From Candidatus Albibeggiatoa sp. nov. NOAA (GTDB lineage Bacteria > Pseudomonadota > Gammaproteobacteria > Beggiatoales > Beggiatoaceae): 64,000 nt of DNA. A model generated the notes under the pieces. That model searched no databases. It saw only the letters and a program-made list of their open reading frames with translations, and was not told where the DNA came from. The translations under genes and the position numbers were made by a program. Shown here one piece after another: positions 37,916 to 47,786 of this stretch; within the stretch, counting starts at the first letter, position 1, and every line of letters starts with the position of its first letter. Location: positions 124,001-188,000 of the forward strand of contig JAOXRS010000212.1 of NCBI GenBank assembly GCA_025800385.1. Direction: 5' to 3'.

Positions 37916-39886
37916 TTATTGTCTTGCTTTAGTATACATTTCTTCTAATTCACGTCCGAAGCCACCTGATAAAATAGGAAAACGACACCAACTTCGTGGG
38001 TCTAAATTCACATCATCTAAATGAAAACTCGGTGCATAACGTTCACGTTTCCACTGATTGCGACTCCATAAACGGAAAAATCGTTCAACCCAAGTTAACA
38101 ACTGCTCATCATCATAATCGGTATAACGGTGCTGTAATAAACAAAAGATTTCGTATGGAGTTTGGCGGTCTCGGATGGCGGCTTTTTCAATCTCATTGGC
38201 CAAATGATAAGGCATTAAATCATCTTCATCGGTTTGCTTCATGCTTTGAGGGCGCAGCTCCGCAGTGGGTGCTTGCTGATTAATCAATGATAAAGACGGA
38301 ATCGGTTTTAAGTGCATAGGCCCTTGCGACTCTAGCCAACGCAGCCAATGACGCAAGAAATGTTTATCAATGCCCGCAATTGGACTAAGAGAACCTGCAG
38401 TGTCGCCATCCATGGTGGCATAACCTAAAGCGACTTCTGAGCGGTTGCTAGTGGCTAGTAACAACGCATTATTAATATTGGCAATCATCCACACGCTAGG
38501 GGCACGACTGCGTGCTTGAATATTTTGTAATGCAATATCATGCTGTTGCCACGTCAATGGTGTTTCAATCGCTTTTTCAATTGCCTGTGTATAACCTGCG
38601 ACAATATCATCAATATTAAGTTCTAAATAATTCGCGCCTAAATTTTGGGCTAAAGTTGAAGCGGCTTGCTGTGTGGTTTTGGTCGAGTTCTTCGTAGCCT
38701 GATAAACGCAAGTGAGTAAGTCGTGGGTAATATCTGCGGAAGTTGTGGTGTTGCTCAATTTAATTGGTAATTTAGCGCAAAATCCTTTCACATCTAGTTC
38801 TAACGTTCCCAGTTCCACCATTAAACGTACCAAACAAGCAATTGCTGAGGAATCTGCTCCGCCACTTAATGATAGAACAAAGCCTTGGGCACGACTTTTA
38901 CGCAAATAATCAAACAATCCTAAACTGATTGCACGGGTAAATTCTTCTTCTTTTAGATTGGGACTATATTCCCATGATTTTAAGGGTACATTAGGTGGTT
39001 GTGGAGATTGCTGGGGATAATCAAACGGCACGGAAACCAAAGTGTCCAAATTCGGCACGGATTCGCTAGTACGTGCTTGAGTCATGCGGGTTAAATCTAC
39101 GTCAACCGCAGTACTAATCACATAAAAATCTTTAAAGCTAAACCGTTTACCTGTTGCTAACAATTGACCCGCACTGGCGATCAAGCTATCACCGTCATAA
39201 ATAGCTCGCCCTGCTTCATTGCCTAACAAATTGGTATAAATATAACTGACACTAAATGCGCGTGAGCCTTCCAATACAAACCGTTCACGTACCACATGTT
39301 TATCAAATGCAAAATGGCTAGCACTAGGATTGAGGATAATATCGACCCCTTTTTGGGCTAATTGAATCCCCGGGCGATTGGCGACCCATGCTTCTTCACA
39401 AATTTCAAAACCAATACGCACGCCACCACAATTAAAGAAAATATCGCCGATAGGATAGGTTTTGCCATCAATGTCAATTTCACTGCGTACATCATGTGGC
39501 CAAGGATGAAACCAACGCGGTTCATAATGAATGCCATCACCTGCAAGAAAGCGTTTGGCAACAAAACCTGCAATTTCACCATTCACCAATAAGCAAACGG
39601 TATTATAAATCCGATTTTGCAACGAAACAGGTAAACCAACTGCAACGATTAACCCCTTGGTTTGAGGCGCAATTTTAAGTAATACTTGCCGAGATTGTGC
39701 GATGGTGGCAGGGGCTAAAAACATGTCTTCGCAACCGTAACCACTAATACATAGCTCAGGTAAACATAGAATATCCACCTGCTGTTGACGGGCTTCCAAA
39801 ATGGCGTTTTCAATATTTTTCTGATTATTAACCCAATCTAAAGGCGTTTGATTGAGCACACCAGCACCGACTTGAATATATTTCAT
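37916..39886 (-). CDS. nadE: Glutamine-dependent NAD+ synthetase
   Basis: The last step of NAD synthesis: amidation of nicotinic acid adenine dinucleotide. 656 residues, the long two-domain form. The N-terminal nitrilase-like glutaminase has the catalytic triad Glu44 (LPELCISGYG), Lys111 (VAKRFLAGDG) and Cys163 (GFEICEEAW). The C-terminal synthetase has the PP-loop SLSGGADSSA near residue 345. The triad is complete, so free ammonia is not needed. The gene is monocistronic. A 13-bp palindrome lies 33 nt upstream of the start, described separately. Confidence 0.95.
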   Translation of the reverse strand: MKYIQVGAGVLNQTPLDWVNNQKNIENAILEARQQQVDILCLPELCISGYGCEDMFLAPATIAQSRQVLLKIAPQTKGLIVAVGLPVSLQNRIYNTVCLLVNGEIAGFVAKRFLAGDGIHYEPRWFHPWPHDVRSEIDIDGKTYPIGDIFFNCGGVRIGFEICEEAWVANRPGIQLAQKGVDIILNPSASHFAFDKHVVRERFVLEGSRAFSVSYIYTNLLGNEAGRAIYDGDSLIASAGQLLATGKRFSFKDFYVISTAVDVDLTRMTQARTSESVPNLDTLVSVPFDYPQQSPQPPNVPLKSWEYSPNLKEEEFTRAISLGLFDYLRKSRAQGFVLSLSGGADSSAIACLVRLMVELGTLELDVKGFCAKLPIKLSNTTTSADITHDLLTCVYQATKNSTKTTQQAASTLAQNLGANYLELNIDDIVAGYTQAIEKAIETPLTWQQHDIALQNIQARSRAPSVWMIANINNALLLATSNRSEVALGYATMDGDTAGSLSPIAGIDKHFLRHWLRWLESQGPMHLKPIPSLSLINQQAPTAELRPQSMKQTDEDDLMPYHLANEIEKAAIRDRQTPYEIFCLLQHRYTDYDDEQLLTWVERFFRLWSRNQWKRERYAPSFHLDDVNLDPRSWCRFPILSGGFGRELEEMYTKARQ

Positions 39887-40261
39887 GAGCTTCTTCAGTT
39901 ATCAGTTTAATGAGCAGTTATCACGGTGATATGATTTCGGACGACTGTGTTTAGATTGTTTATAAGATGAGATGGCCAATAAATCAATCTAAGCAGGTGG
40001 TTATCATAATCAGATTTTTAAAAAGAGGCAAAAGTATCATGCATCGGCCACTGTGTTTTTTAGCACAATTTGACAAGTCTTATTTTAGAAAGCTCAACAT
40101 GGTTTGAAGCAATATATTGGCTAAAATTGCTGTCAACGCATGATTTCTTAACAGCCCAATAAAACGCTAACTGTATTTAAATTCTGTGTTTTTACTTCTT
40201 TTCGACACAAATTGCCATTACAATACGCACTTGCTTACAAGTTCAATGCGGATACAGAAGA
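39887..40261. other. Divergent intergenic region upstream of nadE
   Basis: 375 nt without an ORF of note. It contains the palindrome at 39919-39931 and a TTGACA at about 40068, but no -10 box at correct spacing. It serves as promoter region for nadE (-) and the glycosyltransferase gene (+). Confidence 0.4.
39919..39931. promoter_or_regulatory. Perfect 13-bp palindrome upstream of nadE
   Basis: TATCAC-G-GTGATA, centred 39 nt before the nadE start codon. Its position suits a repressor operator; which regulator would bind is unknown. Confidence 0.35.
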
Positions 40262-41659
40262 ATGCCAAACGTTTTAATCATTATTGTGACATGGAATAAA
40301 AAGCAATATGTGTTAGACCTGCTCGACTCAGTCAAGACTTTAGATTACCCCGAACAAGACATTGATATTGTAGTCGTAGACAATGCCAGTAATGATGGCA
40401 CAGCTGAAGCCATTCGCTCTGAATATCCACATGTACATTTGATTTGTAATCCTGAAAATATTGGCGGCACAGGTGGTTTTAATACAGGTTTGAAATGGGC
40501 ATTTGAACAGCCTGATGGTAAATATCAATACTTATGGTTATTGGATAATGACGTATTGGTACATCAAAAAGCCTTGACTGAACTGGTCGATTTACTGGAA
40601 CAAAAACCTGATATTGCGGTTGCAGGTTCAACCATGATGCAATTGGATTATCCTTGGCGTATCAATGAAATGGGCGCGTATGTTGATCGCAGCGTACATA
40701 CAGGACAATTGATTTTAAATCGTCATTTAGAAGAAATTCCCGCTTGGTTTGGCAAAACGGCAGAAGAGCTACTAACCGAAGACGCAGATTTAAGTAAGTT
40801 GCTGATGCACTGCAATGAATTTATGGATATTGAATATGTCGCGGCGGCTTCTTTGGTGATTCGGGCAGACGTGGCGAAAAAAGCAGGTTTATGGCGCGAT
40901 TACTTTATTCATTATGATGATATTGAGTGGTGTTTACGGATTGGACAAATGGGACATCGGGTAGTTGTGTCGGCAAAATCCTTAATTTGGCATTTGTCTG
41001 CTGCGGCAAAAGTCCCGACTTGGGTACTATATTACGATAATCGCAATGTATTAGACATGTTACAACACCATGGCTTGCCTGCACCTGCTTTACAGCGGAT
41101 GAAAAAACATATTCTGAAAAAAGCGGTTTATTATCATTTAATTGGAAAATCTGATTTAGCCCAATTGCATGACGATGCTGTCACCGATTTCGATAAAAAT
41201 ACCATGGGCAAATGTGATATTCAGTTAGAAGTGAAACCACGCCCACATAGTGATATTAAACAGGTGTTATTACAACCACAAATCAAACGTGTGTTGGTCG
41301 CATACCCTGTCAATTTAAACACGATGAACATTCAAGAATATTTCCGCCAAGCGCAATTAGAACGCCCAGAATTGAAAATTGAGTTTATGCCGTTGCCAAC
41401 GGGTGTCCGAGTGTATCAATTACCTAACCCGCAATTTATCCCACAAATACCACGTCGTTTCTTATCTCGTTGGTGGCAATATTGGAAAATGCGCGGCCAA
41501 TATGATTTAGTCGTACAATCAGATTATCAGCCTGTGATTGGTTTATCATGGAACAAAGCTAAGCAATTATTTGTAAACGATGAAAATTGTTGTGTACGCG
41601 AAACAGCAAGCTGGAGTAAAGTACGCAAAGCAGTTTCAAAGTGGTTCTTTTACCGTTAA
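40262..41659 (+). CDS. Glycosyltransferase family 2 protein (WcaE/RfbF-like)
   Basis: 465 residues. GT-A fold of family GT2: IIIVTWNKKQYVLDLLDS at the N-terminus, VVVDNASNDGT (38-47), NPENIGGTGGFNTG and D95-N-D97 in LWLLDNDVLV for metal and nucleotide sugar binding; HYDDIEWCLR around residue 220 carries the catalytic base region. The GGTGGFN pattern is typical of rhamnosyl and galactofuranosyl transferases. The last 150 residues (from about 320) are an extra C-terminal domain I do not recognise. Hence it probably builds a cell-surface polysaccharide. No other polysaccharide genes are near. Confidence 0.88.
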   Translation: MPNVLIIIVTWNKKQYVLDLLDSVKTLDYPEQDIDIVVVDNASNDGTAEAIRSEYPHVHLICNPENIGGTGGFNTGLKWAFEQPDGKYQYLWLLDNDVLVHQKALTELVDLLEQKPDIAVAGSTMMQLDYPWRINEMGAYVDRSVHTGQLILNRHLEEIPAWFGKTAEELLTEDADLSKLLMHCNEFMDIEYVAAASLVIRADVAKKAGLWRDYFIHYDDIEWCLRIGQMGHRVVVSAKSLIWHLSAAAKVPTWVLYYDNRNVLDMLQHHGLPAPALQRMKKHILKKAVYYHLIGKSDLAQLHDDAVTDFDKNTMGKCDIQLEVKPRPHSDIKQVLLQPQIKRVLVAYPVNLNTMNIQEYFRQAQLERPELKIEFMPLPTGVRVYQLPNPQFIPQIPRRFLSRWWQYWKMRGQYDLVVQSDYQPVIGLSWNKAKQLFVNDENCCVRETASWSKVRKAVSKWFFYR

Positions 41660-41754
41660 TCATTCTGTGATTATTTAAAGATGGGTGATTTTAGAAAAGA
41701 TGGCCTGTCTTTGATACAATTTCTCACTGTTCTTCGTTATAGAATATAAAAAAC

Positions 41755-42213
41755 ATGTTCCACTGTGTGCTTTATCAACCTGAAATCCCACCGAATACAG
41801 GTAATATCATTCGCTTATGTGCTAACTCAGGGATGCAACTGCATTTAATCCATCCTCTGGGTTTTGAACTGGATGATAAAAGAATGCGTCGTGCTGGCTT
41901 GGATTATCATGAATGGGCGAACGTCAAAGAATATCAAAGCGTAGATGAGTTTATTGAACAGGTGCAGCCCACGCGTTTATTTGCCTGTTCAACCAAAGGT
42001 ACAATCAGCCATTCCGCACCCGATTATCAAGCAGGTGATGGGTTTATTTTTGGCCCTGAGACACGCGGTTTACCTAATGAATTTCTCGAAAGCTTACCCC
42101 CAGAGCAAGTAATTAGAATCCCCATGTTGCCAACCAGTCGCAGCCTCAATTTATCTAATTCAGCCGCAATTATTTTATATGAAGCATGGCGACAACTAGA
42201 TTTTGCCATGTAA
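41755..42213 (+). CDS. trmL: tRNA (cytidine/uridine(34)-2'-O)-methyltransferase TrmL
   Basis: 152 residues, the size of TrmL. It methylates the wobble ribose of tRNA-Leu isoacceptors. The SPOUT motifs are present: PEIPPNTGNIIRLCAN near the start, FIFGPETRGLP around residue 98, and IPMLPTSRSLNLSNSAAI (about 121-138), which makes the AdoMet-binding knot. It converges on iscX with a shared hairpin between. Confidence 0.96.
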   Translation: MFHCVLYQPEIPPNTGNIIRLCANSGMQLHLIHPLGFELDDKRMRRAGLDYHEWANVKEYQSVDEFIEQVQPTRLFACSTKGTISHSAPDYQAGDGFIFGPETRGLPNEFLESLPPEQVIRIPMLPTSRSLNLSNSAAIILYEAWRQLDFAM

Positions 42214-42220
42214 TTAATGA

Positions 42221-42244
42221 GGGTTCGATCAGCGCGTCGAATCC
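42221..42244. terminator. Bidirectional hairpin between trmL and iscX
   Basis: GGGTTCGA (42221-42228) pairs with TCGAATCC (42237-42244), 8 bp with one G-U, between two convergent genes only 34 nt apart. No long T-run. Confidence 0.4.
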
Positions 42245-42247
42245 TTG

Positions 42248-42442
42248 TTAATCTGCTTCATCAATCCACGCCATTTGAATGGCTTCCAAAATTTTCTCAT
42301 TGCTGTGTTGCGGGTCATCATCAAACTCATCCAAGCCACACACCCATTGGTGCATATCAACAAAATTCACATATTGAGGGTTAGTATCAGGGTATTTTTC
42401 AGAAAGCTGGATTGCAATCTCTTGTACGTCTATCCATTTCAT
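42248..42442 (-). CDS. iscX: Fe-S cluster assembly protein IscX
   Basis: 64 residues. The acidic sequence with KW.D...IA..L.....D..P..V.F.D...WV..L..FDD.....NE.ILE.IQ..W..E matches IscX throughout. IscX binds IscS and frataxin-like CyaY sites and modulates iron-sulfur assembly. It normally ends the isc operon (iscRSUA-hscBA-fdx-iscX), but here it stands alone. Confidence 0.93.
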   Translation of the reverse strand: MKWIDVQEIAIQLSEKYPDTNPQYVNFVDMHQWVCGLDEFDDDPQHSNEKILEAIQMAWIDEAD

Positions 42443-42650
42443 AACAATCTGCCTTTATCAGTCGGTTTTAAATGACAACATCAGCTAAAACAGCTCATTT
42501 TCAAGGGTTCAAGTCATATTCCTACCTATTAGGATTGGTATAAAATGGCGTTTTTCTAGTCATTCAAGCTAAACAATAATCATTTAAATTCAAAATCATT
42601 TCCGATTATACTGTTGCCTCCTCATCTCATTTGTACAAAGTGGGCTACAG

Positions 42651-44666
42651 ATGTTTCTTGTATTACTTCTTATATTTTTCAGTTCAACTTGCTTTGCTCA
42701 AACAACTGACACACTTTTAGCACAGACTTCTCTTTATCATCAGCAAGGCCAAGCCAATATCGCGATAAAAAAATTACAAACAGCCTTACAACAAGCCAAA
42801 CCATTGTCCGTAGATTATTTTGAGCTAAGTCATGAGCTTATATTATTTTATATTGCCACTCGTCAATTTGAACTGGCTCAAACTACAGCCTTACAAAATT
42901 TAAATTTAGCCCAACAATTTGAAAATCCACTATTGATTGCAAAAAGCCTAAATCAGTTAGGTAAAATTGCAATTGCCCATCAACAAGAAGCCAAAGCTAA
43001 GAAATACTATTTAGATGCTTTAAATTTAGAATTTAATAATAAACAACTCAAAAATACAATTTTAGTCAATTTAGCACAGTTGGATGCAAATTATATTGAT
43101 AAAGCTATTCAGCATACTATTATTGATTTACCTAATTCAGAATCCAAATTAAATGCACTATTAATCCTTGCAAAAAAACAAAATCACATTTTACTGTATC
43201 AACAAGCGTTACAGTTAAGTCAAGCGGTAAATAAACCACGATTGAAAAGTATAGCTTATGGTTATTTAGCTGAATATTATCAACGCTATCAAAGTAATAA
43301 TGAGGCTTTACAGTTATTACAGTCAGCCCTATTTTTTGCACAGCATGATATTGATTTGCTCTATCGTTGGCAATGGCGAAAAGCACAAATTTTGAAAACA
43401 CAACAGAAAATATCCGATTCAATCCAATATTATCAATTAAGCTTAGATAACATAGAAAAAATCCGTTCAGCCTTATTATTGGGTTATATTGGAGAGAAAA
43501 ATCATTTTGAACGGTTTGTGAAGCCTGTTTACTTTGAGTTGATCGATATATTATTGCAGCAAGAAGATGATAAGCAACAACGATTACAACAGGCGATTGC
43601 CATTTTAGAAAACTATAAGAGCCTAGAACTAGAAAATTACTTTCAAGATGATTGTGTCTCTAAAACATCACAGCTGCAGCAACCTATTCCAACAAGCACA
43701 GCTATTTTTTATCCAATCTTATTGCCAGAACGAACCGAGCTATTATTGCTTATTCAAGGACAAATTACTCAAATTACAATACAACAACAATATTCCCAAG
43801 ATTTAGAATGGTTAATACAACGTTTTTTACTGCGCTTGGATCAAAGAATAGGACAGAAAATTTATAGCTGGCTAATTGAACCTATTACTGAAACTTTAGA
43901 AAAAAATCAAATTGATACGCTGGTTATCGTGCCTTACGATATTTTATATACATTGCCATTTGCAGCCTTACATAATGGACAAGACTATTTAATTAAAAGC
44001 TATGCGTTAGCAGTTACCCCAAGTTTACAATTGACCACATTAAAATCCACAACACAATTTGTCTATAAACCATTAGCGGGTGGCTTATCAAAATCAATGG
44101 GACAATTTCCTGCATTACCGTATGTTCATCAAGAATTACAGCAAATAGATATGATTTGGGATGAAAAGCAACTGTTAAAGAATAATCGCTTCCAGTTTGA
44201 CACGCTGTACCAAACCCTTAAACAACAGCCTTATAACCTGTTGCATTTAGCGACACACGCGCAAATCACCCCACAAGTGAGAGATAGCTTTTTATTAACC
44301 TATGAGGGGAAAATGAATTTAAATCAGCTTGAGAAGCTCGTACGGCTACGCCAATTCCAACAGCAACCCATAGAACTGCTCACCTTAAGTGCGTGCCAAA
44401 CCGCGCAAACAGGCGATAGACAAGCAGCCTTAGGTATTGCAGGCTTAGCAGTCAAATCAGGCGCACACAGCGTCCTAGCCAGCTTATGGGCTATCGACGA
44501 CGCAGCCACAGCTGAACTTATTTCGATTTTCTATCAGCAATTAGCGAGAAAAACAGTATCAAAATCACAAGCTTTACAACAAGCCCAACAGAAATTAATG
44601 CAACTAACCACATATCGTCACCCACGCTATTGGAGCGGATTTATTTTGATTGGTAATTGGTTGTAG
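42651..44666 (+). CDS. Exported TPR-CHAT protein (caspase-like protease candidate)
   Basis: 671 residues. A signal peptide (1-16, ending CFA) leads to a helical TPR-like region (about 20-310; units such as LLAQTSLYHQQGQANIAIKKLQ and ALQLLQSALFFAQHD). The CHAT domain follows at about 400-671 with the caspase-type dyad: His536 in LHLATHAQ and Cys582 in LSACQTAQTGD, plus AGLAVKSGAHSVLASLW and the final HPRYWSGFILIG. CHAT proteases cut specific partners, for example gasdermins or TPR-CHAT/Craspase substrates, but most such proteins are cytosolic; here the signal peptide places it in the periplasm or outside. No gasdermin, effector or CRISPR gene adjoins. Target unknown. Confidence 0.88.
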   Translation: MFLVLLLIFFSSTCFAQTTDTLLAQTSLYHQQGQANIAIKKLQTALQQAKPLSVDYFELSHELILFYIATRQFELAQTTALQNLNLAQQFENPLLIAKSLNQLGKIAIAHQQEAKAKKYYLDALNLEFNNKQLKNTILVNLAQLDANYIDKAIQHTIIDLPNSESKLNALLILAKKQNHILLYQQALQLSQAVNKPRLKSIAYGYLAEYYQRYQSNNEALQLLQSALFFAQHDIDLLYRWQWRKAQILKTQQKISDSIQYYQLSLDNIEKIRSALLLGYIGEKNHFERFVKPVYFELIDILLQQEDDKQQRLQQAIAILENYKSLELENYFQDDCVSKTSQLQQPIPTSTAIFYPILLPERTELLLLIQGQITQITIQQQYSQDLEWLIQRFLLRLDQRIGQKIYSWLIEPITETLEKNQIDTLVIVPYDILYTLPFAALHNGQDYLIKSYALAVTPSLQLTTLKSTTQFVYKPLAGGLSKSMGQFPALPYVHQELQQIDMIWDEKQLLKNNRFQFDTLYQTLKQQPYNLLHLATHAQITPQVRDSFLLTYEGKMNLNQLEKLVRLRQFQQQPIELLTLSACQTAQTGDRQAALGIAGLAVKSGAHSVLASLWAIDDAATAELISIFYQQLARKTVSKSQALQQAQQKLMQLTTYRHPRYWSGFILIGNWL

Positions 44667-44696
44667 ATTATAGAGGAAGTAGAGAAGATAAGGTAC

Positions 44697-44750
44697 AAAA
44701 AAAAGATAAAACCCCTGTTTAGCAACTGGTTTAAAAACTGCTGACAGGGG
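44697..44750 (-). terminator. Strong minus-strand terminator without nearby gene
   Basis: On the minus strand CCCCTGT.AGCA pairs with TGCT..ACAGGGG (7 plus 4 bp) and is followed by TTTTATC and a run of eight T. The nearest upstream minus-strand gene ends at 45255, 500 nt away. The stem has no T-run on the plus side, so it does not serve the CHAT gene. Confidence 0.65.
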
Positions 44751-45254
44751 AAAAACTGCTCATTTTAATTATATGTATTAGAAACTACTTAAATCATTAG
44801 TAGCCAAATCTTTATAAAAAACAAAGCAACGAGGCAACTCTTTTTATAAATATTTGAAACAACTTAATATTCAATTAGTCCCTAAAGCCTCATCCTTTGA
44901 TTTTGGTAGTTTGGCGCAACGCCTTTATATTAGGGCTTGTTTGAATGCTCAAAAGGCATTTTGTCGTACAAGCGGTGCTAAAGTTAGCATAAACGTGACA
45001 CTTTTCACAACCTTTTAATTATAAAATTTACTTATCATAAACATACATTCCTACAAAAAAACTAATACTTACACCTAAATATAACCTATAATTCAAAAAC
45101 ATACGCTTATTTTAAACATTGCAAGACTCTTTAAAAATAATACTCAAAAGTAGAGCTTAAGTGCTTTAATATTCAATTGTATGCTTTCTTACAACGAGAA
45201 CTGACAAGCCAATACAATTATCTTTAGGGCTTAATGTTGCATCGCACAATTTAA
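44751..45254. other. Large noncoding gap
   Basis: 504 nt with no ORF that has a ribosome-binding site and no tRNA seen. On the minus strand short interrupted stretches (about 44920-45000) look coding-like but contain stops, so decayed insertion-element DNA is possible and unproven. Because a good minus-strand terminator closes it, a small RNA or the long 3' UTR of the 45255 gene could be transcribed here. Confidence 0.35.
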
Positions 45255-46226
45255 TTATTTTTTCGATAAATCCTGTATGAACTGTTTGTTCACCACCGTA
45301 TTTAAGTCAGGTAATTGTATAATTTGCCCCTTTGCCATATAAAAATCAATAATGTCTTGTCCACTTGTGAATAACAAGCCATCTGATTGTAGGGCTAAGT
45401 AATTTTCTTCTAAGCCCGGATAGTGCAAACCATCAAAGCCAGTTTCAAACTCTTCAGCTGTTGCTTGGTTGAATTGAGCAAATATCTCTAGGCTTTCCTT
45501 TGGATGTTGTTGCATATAATTTCTTGCATCTAAAATTGCAGCGACAATATTTTTTATATCATCAGGGCGTTGTTGTATCGTTGTACCATGAAAAGCCAAT
45601 ACATCGGTAATCATCCCCGGCATATCCCCTGCTTTGGCTAATAAGTGATAACCCGCTTTTAAAGCTTGGCTTAATGTGGGTTCATAGGTATAAGCCGCAT
45701 CCACTTGTCCTTGACCTAAAGCCTCCAATGCCTCCGAAGCCACAATCGTTCTTGCCTTAAATTGTCCTTCTTCTAAGCCGCCTTTTTCTAATAGCTTCAT
45801 CACAAACAAATGAGAAAAACTATTCAACTCTTCAAACGCAACAGTCTTGCCTGCCAAATCTTGCGGGGTTTTGATCTCGGGTTTAGAAACAATACCATCT
45901 GCTGAAAAAGAGGAATCAATAACCATCACAACTTGAGTTGGATAACCTTCTGCATTTAGCATAATGCTATCAGGAAAGACATTGAGTAGCCCATCAGCTT
46001 GCCTTGTTTTATAAAGTTCTGCCGTATCTAAACCGTCCTTGGCTGTCAATAACTTTACATTAACCTTATGTTGAGCAAAAAAGCCTTTTTCCTGCGCAAT
46101 AACCACATGTATATACCCAATCCAAGATGTCTCAATCGCAATGTTAATAGGTGGTTTTGTCTCATTGGAATCTGTGGTACAAGAGCCAAGAAAAATCAGC
46201 AAAACAATGAGGTTAAATAGTTTCAT
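45255..46226 (-). CDS. Orphan ABC-type substrate-binding lipoprotein (SsuA/THI5-like)
   Basis: 323 residues from ATG 46226; the TTG at 46232 is less likely. A lipobox LGSC16 marks lipid attachment. The body is of the NMT1/THI5/SsuA type (INIAIETSWIGYIHVVIAQEKGFFAQHKVNVKLL, then DLAGKTVAFEELNSFSH, then LGQGQVDAAYTYEPTLSQALK). Such proteins bind sulfonates, nitrate, bicarbonate, taurine or pyrimidine thiamin precursors. No permease or ATPase gene is adjacent, so it must use a partner elsewhere or act as a sensor. Ligand undetermined. Confidence 0.85.
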   Translation of the reverse strand: MKLFNLIVLLIFLGSCTTDSNETKPPINIAIETSWIGYIHVVIAQEKGFFAQHKVNVKLLTAKDGLDTAELYKTRQADGLLNVFPDSIMLNAEGYPTQVVMVIDSSFSADGIVSKPEIKTPQDLAGKTVAFEELNSFSHLFVMKLLEKGGLEEGQFKARTIVASEALEALGQGQVDAAYTYEPTLSQALKAGYHLLAKAGDMPGMITDVLAFHGTTIQQRPDDIKNIVAAILDARNYMQQHPKESLEIFAQFNQATAEEFETGFDGLHYPGLEENYLALQSDGLLFTSGQDIIDFYMAKGQIIQLPDLNTVVNKQFIQDLSKK

Positions 46227-46441
46227 AAACAAAGCCTTTGGTGTGATTAGTACGATCGTAGTGTACTAAAGCTCTCCAAGTCAATAAAGTTCTATAGTAG
46301 AAATTTTACTGAATTTTGAGCCAAATTAATTTGACTTATTTCAATTCACAAACCTTGTTGGATTTACTGTCCAAGACTTGCCATGAAAAGAGAGGAAGTG
46401 TTGTATAATAAAATCCAAAGCAGACTTGTAAGGCGTGCGCA

Positions 46442-47761
46442 ATGGCAAATGATCCGATTATCCCCCTTTCACAAATGCCAAACCCAACTGGCCGACTTTA
46501 TTCGCATCATGATGAAGATGGCAATGTTTCGTATTCCACAGAGCCACCCAATGCCCAAGCCAAATCAACTCAAGAAAAACCCACTATTAAGAAAAAACGC
46601 CGTGGATGGGCAACAGCTCGACGCTTTTTTTCATTTTTATTGGTCATAAGTGCTTTAGGTTTAAGTTTTTATGTATTTAAGCAAATGAGCCACATTGGTG
46701 AGCAAGTTGGACAACAGGTTACGCTTGTTTCCACCAGTCAACACAGTGGCATTAAAGCAGCCCAAGCTAATGATGCATCAGAACAACTTATTGCAGAAAA
46801 TAACAGCCAGTTGAAAGTATTGCAGCAGCTTATTCAGGATGTAACCGATAAGCAACAGAGTTTGGAGCAGCAAGTATCTTCACTGAATGCAGAACAAACT
46901 AAAGCAAAAGAAGCCGCACAAGCACAAACTGTGTCACAAGACACCGCGTTAAAAACGGCTGTTACGAGCATCGAGCAGCACCTTGAAACAGTTAAGCAAG
47001 ACATCCAACAAGTACAAAATGATAATATTCTGGCTTCGCAGGATTGGACATTAAGTGAGATTAGGTATTTGTTTAATTTAGCCCAGCATCGCTTACAATT
47101 TATGCAAGACAGTCATACTGCTTTACAAGTACTTAACGCGGCTAAAGAGAAATTACAAAATTGGGCACAACCGCAATTAGCCAAGCCTTTAGTTGCACAA
47201 ATTGAGCAGGATGTAGCCACATTACAAGCCTTGCAGGCATTAGACACAACAACCATTGCTAAACAACTTTCAAGTTATATTGACCAAGTACCTGAGTTAA
47301 ATCTAGTCAAAGCCGCAACCCCGCCTGCTGAAACCAGTGAAACAGTTGATAAACAACCTTTGGAAATCATGTCAATATTAGAATCATGGGGTGATGTGAC
47401 CAGTGTTGTGTGGAGTGAGATGAAGCAACTCGTAACCATCACGCACAATGAAAATGTAGATGCTGGATTATTAGACGATTCACAAATCTTTTTTGTACAA
47501 GAAAGCTTGCGCTTAAAATTGGAAACAGCACGCTTGGCTTTATTAAAATCAGATTTTCAAACTTTTCAAATCACAACCAAAGAAGCAACTGCTTGGTTAA
47601 CCCAATATTACGATCAAAATGCGATACAAGTTGTTGAAATGCAGCTGGCTTTACAGAAACTACGAAAATTAGATTTTTCGGTTGATTACCCAAGCATGAG
47701 CCAAGCATTGGATATTTTAAAACGGGTCAAAGCCCAATGGTTAGAGCATGTTGCTAATTAA
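46442..47761 (+). CDS. hemX: HemX-like (uroporphyrinogen-III C-methyltransferase-related) membrane protein
   Basis: 439 residues. An N-terminal cytosolic basic and Pro-containing stretch (1-58) precedes one transmembrane helix (about 62-82), a long Gln/Ala coiled coil (about 90-195), then the HemX domain with WTLSEIRYLFNLAQHRLQF and SLRLKLETARLALL. HemX is normally encoded downstream of hemC-hemD; here it stands away from them. Despite the misleading family name, no methyltransferase motif exists in this protein. The name is by domain similarity; the start ATG 46442 has an AAGG about 10 nt upstream. Confidence 0.85.
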   Translation: MANDPIIPLSQMPNPTGRLYSHHDEDGNVSYSTEPPNAQAKSTQEKPTIKKKRRGWATARRFFSFLLVISALGLSFYVFKQMSHIGEQVGQQVTLVSTSQHSGIKAAQANDASEQLIAENNSQLKVLQQLIQDVTDKQQSLEQQVSSLNAEQTKAKEAAQAQTVSQDTALKTAVTSIEQHLETVKQDIQQVQNDNILASQDWTLSEIRYLFNLAQHRLQFMQDSHTALQVLNAAKEKLQNWAQPQLAKPLVAQIEQDVATLQALQALDTTTIAKQLSSYIDQVPELNLVKAATPPAETSETVDKQPLEIMSILESWGDVTSVVWSEMKQLVTITHNENVDAGLLDDSQIFFVQESLRLKLETARLALLKSDFQTFQITTKEATAWLTQYYDQNAIQVVEMQLALQKLRKLDFSVDYPSMSQALDILKRVKAQWLEHVAN

Positions 47762-47786
47762 TGATTTGCAGTTGAAATAACCAAAC

